Below, piece after piece: positions 23,887 through 29,330 of a stretch of DNA of 29,330 nt. The notes beneath the pieces are model-generated. The model searched no databases, was not told the DNA's origin, and saw only the letters and a list, made by a program, of their open reading frames with translations. The stretch lies in IMG/VR virus record IMGVR_UViG_3300030450_000107, positions 1 to 29,330 of that record, one strand, 5' to 3'. A program made the translations under genes and the position numbers. This stretch comes from a virus. Position 1 is the first letter of the stretch. Each line of letters starts with the position of its first letter.

Positions 23887-25503
23887 TTATTCTCCAAAGA
23901 TACTTTCATAAACTTCTAACCGACCTGTCTTCTGGTCGTACAATAACTTGTCAACTTCTCCTGTCATACCTGTGTGTCTAGACTTAAGTATTTTTAAAGT
24001 TAATCGTTGTCTTTCACTGGCTTCTCCTACCTGATTTCTTGATGCACCTAAGACAACATCACTTAGTTGTAGTAGTCCAGAGCTGCCCTTCAAATCACTG
24101 GTAGATATTTCTCTTCCTTCTTCATGTGCCTGTCCTTGTGGTCTGCGTAAATGACTAACAAGAATAAGTGCTATACCAGTAGATTCGCATAGACTTCTAA
24201 GCTTAGTCATAGTCACATCTATAGCTCGTCTTTCATTATCTAAATCTAAACCAGAGGTAACTATTGTTATATGATCTAGTATGATTATCTGTACCCCATC
24301 AACCGTAGCCAAGTAACGTATCTGTTCTAGTAAAGTATCAGGGTCAAGTGAACCAAAGTGATTATATAAAAATAGATTTCTTGTAGACGTTAGCCTGTCA
24401 AATGATTTCTTTAATTCGTCTTGGTCTACTGTTTCTTCTGCTGCCAGATGCAAAGGTATATTCAAATCAATACCAACCAATCCCTGTAAGGTTCTTTGTA
24501 CTGATTCTTCTAGTCCGATATACCCTAGCTTAAGATTCCTTTTGACTAAGAAATGATATGCCAGTTCTCTGCAAATCGTACTCTTACCAGCTCCACTGCC
24601 AGACGCTACAGTAAACAGTTGAGTAGGAAATATGCCCTGCGTATATTCATTTAATTTAGGAAACGGAAAGTCTGATATTGGTTTACTTGTTTCTTTAATG
24701 AATAAATCCCATGCGTCAGCTCCATTAATTAAACTGTCTGGTCTTGATGGTCTTGCCTTCCAAAGTTTTTCTCTAACAATCTCTTCTTCATTTAAAACTA
24801 AATGATCGTTAACATCATTACGATCTAACTTAGCTATGGCAACTTTGCCCTTCGGTAAAACTTCTAAACATTTATCTGCTGCCTTCATGCCAGCTACATC
24901 ATTATCAAAACAAATAACGATACGACAAAAGGTATCTAACCATTTATAGTTTGCTGCTAAATACTTAGATGCTGATTGTACTCCTGACGGAATAGATACA
25001 CAGGGAAATTTATTACCTTGTATCTGTGACCCACTCATACAATCAATCTCTCCCTCGAAGATGCTTATGAATACTGAACCGTTACCTCCATGCTGTCTCC
25101 ATAGATGTTGACCCCATAGCATTACGTTAGACATATCACCTATCCATATAAACTTCTTATCTTGAAAGCGTATATGCTGTGCAACATCATTACCTTTCTG
25201 ATCTTTATATGTGGCTACCTGTACTGGCTGTCCTCTATACTCTGCTATCCCATAACCAAATAGTTCGCAAGTCTCCTTGGTGATTCCACGTTTAGGTAGA
25301 GCCATTGGCTTGACAGGTAAAAGTTTTGGATTTGTTTTCTTGATCGGTATGATGTTGGCTGTCATCTTCTTTTCTTTTTTATTTGGGTAGTAAGTGTAAC
25401 CGCAATCCATAGTGAAGCAGTGTTCGTGACCATCATCAAAGACAGCACAGTTTTTCTTGCCACACTCAGGGCAAACTTTCTTAGCTTTGTAGCTTGACTT
25501 CAT
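23887..25503 (-). CDS. Primase-helicase (T7 gp4-like)
   Basis: This 538-residue protein (T7 gp4A is 566) has an N-terminal zinc ribbon with C11, C14, C29 and C34 (C19, H26 and H28 also close). A TOPRIM primase domain shows E150-G-E152 and D200-N-D202. The RecA-like helicase has Walker A G-S-G-A-G-K-S-T at 302-309, the E332-E333 region, Walker B I-I-I-L-D (to D410) followed by H411, and an R-x-x-L-K-I-L-K-S-R-H segment (501-510). It unwinds DNA and makes primers at the fork. Met47, after an A/G-rich stretch, could start a shorter form without the zinc ribbon, as in T7 gp4B. The upstream start lacks a good SD. Confidence 0.96.
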   Translation of the reverse strand: MKSSYKAKKVCPECGKKNCAVFDDGHEHCFTMDCGYTYYPNKKEKKMTANIIPIKKTNPKLLPVKPMALPKRGITKETCELFGYGIAEYRGQPVQVATYKDQKGNDVAQHIRFQDKKFIWIGDMSNVMLWGQHLWRQHGGNGSVFISIFEGEIDCMSGSQIQGNKFPCVSIPSGVQSASKYLAANYKWLDTFCRIVICFDNDVAGMKAADKCLEVLPKGKVAIAKLDRNDVNDHLVLNEEEIVREKLWKARPSRPDSLINGADAWDLFIKETSKPISDFPFPKLNEYTQGIFPTQLFTVASGSGAGKSTICRELAYHFLVKRNLKLGYIGLEESVQRTLQGLVGIDLNIPLHLAAEETVDQDELKKSFDRLTSTRNLFLYNHFGSLDPDTLLEQIRYLATVDGVQIIILDHITIVTSGLDLDNERRAIDVTMTKLRSLCESTGIALILVSHLRRPQGQAHEEGREISTSDLKGSSGLLQLSDVVLGASRNQVGEASERQRLTLKILKSRHTGMTGEVDKLLYDQKTGRLEVYESIFGE

Positions 25504-25579
25504 TGGTCCAATATTTAATAAGAAGTTTTAATTCAGCTATACGTTTCTGTGCGTGTTTAATTTTTTCTTGCTTGGTCAT
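25481..25579 (-). CDS. Possible 32-residue bridging ORF
   Basis: ATG at 25579, inside the end of the endonuclease gene, opens a frame that runs across the intergenic gap and stops with TAA at 25481, inside the primase gene. It overlaps each by 23 bases. The product is a plausible amphipathic helix with Lys/Glu/Ala and ends K-Y-W-T-N-E. A K-Y-W-T segment also occurs in the 68-residue gene upstream of RNA polymerase. No clear SD is present. It could couple primase translation to endonuclease, because the primase ATG itself has no good SD. Chance is a real alternative. Confidence 0.4.
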   Translation of the reverse strand: MTKQEKIKHAQKRIAELKLLIKYWTNEVKLQS

Positions 25580-25988
25580 ACCAATCGTCAGGAATAAATT
25601 TTTCACAGTGTTGAAACCCATGTCTCGTACACCAATCGGCATACGAGATAGAGTTCTTGGCCTTGGATAGTTTGGTCTTGCTGTTTTGAAAACAGAACCT
25701 TATATCTAGGTCGGGTCGTTTCTTCTTAATTGCAAGATGCTTGCGTCTATCTTCTTTCGAGAAGTAGCCCTTCGTTTCAACAATAAAATTGTTGAGTATA
25801 AAGTCAGGCCGATAGGTGCAAGTAATTTCATAGTCAATGCTGATTGTTTCATAGGTAAAGATAATTTTCTTTTTAGTTAGCTTGTCAGCAAATTGACTTT
25901 CAAATTTACTCTTGTATTTAGAAGTCGGCTGCTGTTGGGGTCGGCACTTTTTCTTCATAGCTTGATGGTGCTTCTGCTTCAAAGTCAC
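25557..25988 (-). CDS. Endonuclease I, Holliday junction resolvase (T7 gp3-like)
   Basis: This protein resolves branched DNA and helps degrade host DNA. With start GTG at 25988 it has 143 residues (T7 gp3 has 149). The active-site residues E30, D62, E71 and K73 (S-K-F-E; R-P-D-F; V-E-T-K) have almost the spacing of T7 E20, D55, E65 and K67. GTG at 25988 is chosen because GGAGGAG lies just upstream. Other starts are GTG at 26000 and ATG at 25958; the last would give Glu20 as in T7 but has no SD. The gene overlaps the end of the SSB gene by 71 bases in another frame. Confidence 0.9.
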   Translation of the reverse strand: MTLKQKHHQAMKKKCRPQQQPTSKYKSKFESQFADKLTKKKIIFTYETISIDYEITCTYRPDFILNNFIVETKGYFSKEDRRKHLAIKKKRPDLDIRFCFQNSKTKLSKAKNSISYADWCTRHGFQHCEKFIPDDWYDQARKN

Positions 25989-26580
25989 TAGCTCCTCCAC
26001 CTGTAAATGGAACTATATTTCTAAAGCAAATACTTAATGGAATACATTTAATACCCACACCATTACCGCCAGCATCATAACCTTTAGCAAGGAATGACAT
26101 CTGACCTGTGGTTTCTGGGTCTATCTTTTCTAGCTTCTGTCTCTCTTCTTCACCCATGAGTCTAAGGTCATTGGTGTAAAAGGCAACAGGTGTATTGTTA
26201 TATGGCTGTCCTGTATTTGGATTGACACCACTAGCTTTCTTACTAACCCTTATAACTAAACCGTCTTCTTCAAAAGACCAAGGGAAAGATGGTTCACCTG
26301 TCTTCAAACTTTTAGTAAGAGTAAACTTTCTATCTGGGTATGCTTCTTTCAATGCACCCTTCCATCTTTCAAGTAGTTGCTCTAGCTGATCTACCATAAA
26401 CTGTGTAGCTTCAACCAGTTCTCCTTTGTCATCTTTCATCTGTGTACCCACAGGAATAATGATGTCACCTTTCCATTTTCTTACACCTTTGTATTCATCT
26501 GGGGTGACGTAGTAAGACCAACGAAAACGAGTTCCATTAGGTGAGACCAGCTTTATAGTCTCAGGCTTGAGTTCTGCCAT
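25918..26580 (-). CDS. Single-stranded DNA-binding protein (T7 gp2.5-like)
   Basis: This 220-residue protein (T7 gp2.5 is 232) is expected to coat ssDNA and contact replication proteins. An OB-fold-type beta sequence fills the first 180 residues, with F-R-W-S-Y-Y near 18-23 and W-K-G-D-I near 37-41. The tail (about 196-220) is acidic and ends in D-F, as in T7 gp2.5, where the terminal Phe and acidic tail bind polymerase and helicase. Here the tail is encoded where the endonuclease gene overlaps. Order RNA polymerase - SSB - endonuclease I agrees with T7. Confidence 0.9.
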   Translation of the reverse strand: MAELKPETIKLVSPNGTRFRWSYYVTPDEYKGVRKWKGDIIIPVGTQMKDDKGELVEATQFMVDQLEQLLERWKGALKEAYPDRKFTLTKSLKTGEPSFPWSFEEDGLVIRVSKKASGVNPNTGQPYNNTPVAFYTNDLRLMGEEERQKLEKIDPETTGQMSFLAKGYDAGGNGVGIKCIPLSICFRNIVPFTGGGASDFEAEAPSSYEEKVPTPTAADF

Positions 26581-26647
26581 AATCTTTTTTTGTAATCTGG
26601 TTTAATCGTCTATGAAAGACGTATATAAATTTTACCGTAGTTCTTTG
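26581..26647 (-). promoter_or_regulatory. AT-rich gap with hairpin before the SSB gene
   Basis: The 67-base gap holds a 5-bp hairpin, CGTCT / AGACG (26607-26621) with loop of 5 bases, and an upstream TTTATATACG stretch on the minus strand. There is no T-run after the hairpin, so a terminator is unlikely. A promoter or an RNA processing site is possible. Its location between the polymerase gene and the replication genes fits a phage promoter, but no consensus can be checked. Confidence 0.3.
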
Positions 26648-29044
26648 TTATGTAAATATATATGGTGCTGTCAACACATCTGTTATATCAAAATCCCCCA
26701 TCTGTAGTGCAGTGGGTAAACCTTTAATATCACTAAGTTGTTCTACTGAATTATGGTATAGGTAATCTAAATTATTATCACTGTAAATATAAAAGAAACT
26801 TTGCTTAACACATTCAATAAATCTTTCTAGTTCACTGGCTGGACTACCATAGCAATCGTGGATAATACAAAAGTTTTCTAACCCCTGCTTACCTGCTTCA
26901 CATAAACTTAAGTGACAGTGTGCAGCATCTAAACTGTGTATGTAATTACTAGGGAATCCCTGCAACTGTTTTCTTTTATCAACCCTAGTCTTATCAGTTT
27001 CATTTAAAGAAAGTTTTATACTAGAAGTTTCTAGTTTTGTAGTAACTCTTTTTGTTTTTCCCTGATAATAATTTTGTTGAATATAAAAACCTGACGGACT
27101 AAACCATGCCATTGGTTTATTCTCATTATTAAAAGACTTGGCATAGGCTGACAAATGTTTTAATAGCTCTGGACTCTCAGGTGTAACAAACTCTACAGCT
27201 TCTTGAATAACAGCAGCCAAATAAAAATTGTTCTTAAAATTTTTCGCCATAAAAACATTTTCATTTACAAAATATTTTTCTATGTAATTAGCTATGCCAT
27301 AGGTTGTTGAATTATATGGAACCATCAAGACAGGTTTCTTTATAAATGCTCTAGTTAATTTATCTCTTTCTTTGTACCACGCTTTAGCTTCTGGATTGTT
27401 GCTTTGCTCTAGCAGTATCAAGACAACATCAAGTACTTGCTTGTATAAATCTTGTGGCTTTGCAACGTATTGAAGATTAACTTTGTTAGCTAGTTCATCA
27501 TTGAAAGTAAGGCCAGCTATATGTTGATAGCCATTGTTAGTACCATCAAGACAACAGCAATGGTGAGATATATAACCTTTACCAATCCTTTGAAATTCAT
27601 GCCACTCTTTGCACCACTGTAGAAATTGGAAAGGTTCTTTAGCTTGACCCCATAGGTCTACGTTCTCAATCGGATTGTCATAAACTTGTTCAGCTATATC
27701 TATGCCATAGGTATAAGACCAATCCAATCTATCTCTGTAGGATAGTTTGCTTAAACCAAAATGATTAGCTCCACAGATAGCCAGCCAATCTACATCTTGT
27801 TTAGTATTCAATGCTCCACCCTTGGCAAACACATGAAGACCTCTAGCTATATCATTTCCCTGCGGATTGAAGTTAGCGGTGACAGGATACATTCGACCAA
27901 CCCAATCAAATTGATATATGTGATGGAAAGTTTCACCAACATATTTCTTAGCTGTGTCTATCATTGAAAGAATCTGATACCGTTTGCTTTTATTCTGTGC
28001 GTTCATATCATGTATTAAACTAGCTAAGTATCGCCACTCCTTTTTGCTTTCTGGGTTTGTATCAAAGTCAAGTGGTTTAGTTGGTAGTTCTTTTAAGTCT
28101 CGATTGATTAATGAACCTACTTCTATTCCTTCCTCCCAACAATATACAAGAGTATCAAGAACAAATTTATCAACTGTCCACTCAGTTTGACTTGCCAGAG
28201 TTAAAGCTTTTAGACATATTGTTAAGTCTTGTTCTTGTAATTTTTTTAAGTGGTTCCGATCAGTAACCTTTACTGCACTTGTTTGTAATCTCTTAGTGTA
28301 ATATCCTCCATCATTTATAGCTGTCCATTCTCTAGGCTTATCATAGGTAGGCATAAGCAAAGGGTAGAGTGCAATCCTGTTAGCCCTACCCTGCTGTATA
28401 TATTTCATGTAGACATCAGTAAATATAAGATAACTTGTAGTTGTTTTCTTTACTCTCTTGTTGACCAGCTTGACCATTTGAATCTTTGTTGATAGTACCT
28501 CAATAAGCTTTAGCCCTACCCTAAGTTTATTAGCCTTAGTCCAAGGTTCAAACTTATGTCCTTTCCTGTTCATGTGATGAACCATAACCTTACGTTTATA
28601 GCCCTCGTGGTTTGTATCTTTAGTATGTTTTTTAATAGCTTTAAAATGTTTAGGGTCTTGCTTTTCAAACTCAGTAAACCTAAGTTCATCTTCTAACATT
28701 TGACCTATCTTCAAAGCTGTATGTGTTGTAGTTCTTCCTTGGCTAGTGCAATCAATAATTACTTTGAAAGCAATAAAAGAAACTACATCAAGATCAGGAA
28801 ATAAAGATAGGTATTTACCCGACACAGATTTAACTCCTACCTTCCCAGATATTGATTGCCATATATGTTTCTGTAGCTCTTTACTTAGCTGTTCAAGTCC
28901 AGCCTCAATCATATTTCTAGCGTAATAATTATTAGATTCTTTTCCCTTCTCTATGTTTCTATTCTGTTTACTTTGTTTGTTGTAGGCTGAGATACTAAGA
29001 ATACTTTGCTCTAGCTCTAGTTGTTTCTTGCTTGGTTTACTCAT
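26648..29044 (-). CDS. Single-subunit phage RNA polymerase (T7 gp1-like)
   Basis: This 798-residue polymerase (T7: 883) transcribes the phage genes. Motif A has the metal-binding D500 (L-D-G-T-N-N-G-Y-Q-H). Motif B has R565, K569 and Y577, matching T7 R627, K631 and Y639. Motif C has H729-D730 (H-D-C-Y-G), matching T7 H811-D812. N-F-N-P-Q-G-N-D near 391-398 and S-N-Y-I-H-S-L-D near 699-706 are also family signatures. The residue after Y577 is Asn, where T7 has Gly640. The shorter length is mainly in the N-terminal promoter-binding part. GAGG lies 8 bases before the ATG, and the start overlaps the preceding gene by 8 bases. Confidence 0.97.
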   Translation of the reverse strand: MSKPSKKQLELEQSILSISAYNKQSKQNRNIEKGKESNNYYARNMIEAGLEQLSKELQKHIWQSISGKVGVKSVSGKYLSLFPDLDVVSFIAFKVIIDCTSQGRTTTHTALKIGQMLEDELRFTEFEKQDPKHFKAIKKHTKDTNHEGYKRKVMVHHMNRKGHKFEPWTKANKLRVGLKLIEVLSTKIQMVKLVNKRVKKTTTSYLIFTDVYMKYIQQGRANRIALYPLLMPTYDKPREWTAINDGGYYTKRLQTSAVKVTDRNHLKKLQEQDLTICLKALTLASQTEWTVDKFVLDTLVYCWEEGIEVGSLINRDLKELPTKPLDFDTNPESKKEWRYLASLIHDMNAQNKSKRYQILSMIDTAKKYVGETFHHIYQFDWVGRMYPVTANFNPQGNDIARGLHVFAKGGALNTKQDVDWLAICGANHFGLSKLSYRDRLDWSYTYGIDIAEQVYDNPIENVDLWGQAKEPFQFLQWCKEWHEFQRIGKGYISHHCCCLDGTNNGYQHIAGLTFNDELANKVNLQYVAKPQDLYKQVLDVVLILLEQSNNPEAKAWYKERDKLTRAFIKKPVLMVPYNSTTYGIANYIEKYFVNENVFMAKNFKNNFYLAAVIQEAVEFVTPESPELLKHLSAYAKSFNNENKPMAWFSPSGFYIQQNYYQGKTKRVTTKLETSSIKLSLNETDKTRVDKRKQLQGFPSNYIHSLDAAHCHLSLCEAGKQGLENFCIIHDCYGSPASELERFIECVKQSFFYIYSDNNLDYLYHNSVEQLSDIKGLPTALQMGDFDITDVLTAPYIFT

Positions 29045-29243
29045 TTATAATCCTCACCATTTCTTCAAGTTCTTCTAATTTTTGTACAGCATATTCAACG
29101 TGCCTTCTAATACTATTTTTATTTTGTATGTTGTTTTCTTTTTGTGCTTTGTCTGTCCAATATTTTATATGCTTTTCTTTTTTAGTAATTTCAATAGCAA
29201 GAAATTCAAGAATAAAATCTTTTTGGCTGTCAGTAAACTTCAT
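29037..29243 (-). CDS. 68-residue helical protein between integrase and RNA polymerase
   Basis: This small charged protein is almost entirely helical, with Lys/Glu-rich heptad-like spacing at 20-65 (probable coiled coil). Its ATG shares a base with the integrase TAA (TAATG), and its end overlaps the RNA polymerase start by 8 bases, so the three genes form one translation unit. The K-Y-W-T segment (about 27-30) recurs in the possible 32-residue ORF near 25500. No family is recognised. It might be a small regulator or an early host-takeover protein; that is a guess from position. Confidence 0.7.
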   Translation of the reverse strand: MKFTDSQKDFILEFLAIEITKKEKHIKYWTDKAQKENNIQNKNSIRRHVEYAVQKLEELEEMVRIINE

Positions 29244-29330
29244 TAGTTCAGTACCTCCACTATGCTATGTAATGCCCTTGGCTGTAAGTGTGCGTAGATC
29301 ATTGTAGTTTTAATATCATCATGCCCTAAC
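29243..29330 (-). CDS. int: Tyrosine integrase, C-terminal end (partial)
   Basis: The last 28 residues of a tyrosine recombinase are coded at the right end. They contain L-G-H, followed 9 residues later by Tyr in M-I-Y-A-H, the C-terminal box of this family (third conserved His of the R-H-R triad, then the nucleophile that attaches to DNA). The frame stops at TAA and the next gene starts inside that stop. The rest of the gene, including both Arg of the triad, lies outside the window. Integrase beside the RNA polymerase suggests a temperate or once-temperate T7-like phage. No tRNA-like attachment site is seen in the visible part. Confidence 0.9.
   Translation of the reverse strand, partial: LGHDDIKTTMIYAHLQPRALHSIVEVLN

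Noticed and set aside
26607-26621. Hairpin before the SSB gene as a terminator
   Set aside because: The stem has only 5 bp and no T-run follows on the transcribed strand.

Overview
This window is most of a T7-like podovirus (Autographiviridae-type) genome from an AT-rich marine phage. By eye the DNA is strongly AT-rich. Almost every gene lies on the minus strand, so transcription runs from high to low coordinates. The single-subunit RNA polymerase, gp2.5-type SSB, endonuclease I, primase-helicase, FEN-type exonuclease, portal, scaffold, capsid, tail tubular A/B, gp13-16 internal proteins and gp17 fiber appear in T7 order. The host is not shown directly. A tyrosine integrase just upstream of the RNA polymerase is an arrangement I recall from marine podoviruses of picocyanobacteria and SAR11. 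No psbA, hli, talC or other cyanobacterial marker gene is visible.

Layout, in the direction of transcription. (1) 29330-26648: the 3' end of a tyrosine integrase, a small helical protein and the RNA polymerase. (2) 26580-23149: DNA metabolism, with SSB, endonuclease I, a possible 32-residue bridging ORF, primase-helicase and 5'-3' exonuclease, closed by a strong terminator at 23109-23150. No DNA polymerase gene lies in this block or elsewhere in the window, although T7 gene 5 normally sits between the helicase and the exonuclease; here those two genes are 3 nt apart. (3) 23025-17671: three small proteins, portal, a 52-residue ORF, scaffold, four small mostly basic proteins (one with an EF-hand loop) and major capsid, followed by a second strong terminator at 17619-17650. 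(4) 17615-5436: a Lys-rich micropeptide, tail tubular proteins A and B, a gp13-like GNAT-fold protein and internal proteins gp14-, gp15- and gp16-like. (5) 5433-731: a gp17-like fiber, a second fiber-type protein, a small helical protein, a fiber carrying a cupredoxin-like domain with a complete set of possible type-1 copper ligands, and a proline-rich protein with one membrane segment. (6) 1-562: a convergent plus-strand pair, a partial ORF and an exported protein with four cysteines.

The genes work together as a standard T7-like programme: the phage polymerase transcribes the replication and late genes, the nucleases and SSB process DNA, and the connector, scaffold and capsid build the head that gp11-17 complete. 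Terminase, a recognisable endolysin and the N-terminal part of the integrase are absent and may lie outside the window, because both window ends cut genes. Stop/start overlaps of the TAATG or ATGA type are frequent, pointing to translational coupling. The most notable points are the missing DNA polymerase, the EF-hand microprotein in a basic small-protein cassette, the copper-type fiber domain, and several genes under 60 residues that length cut-offs would miss.
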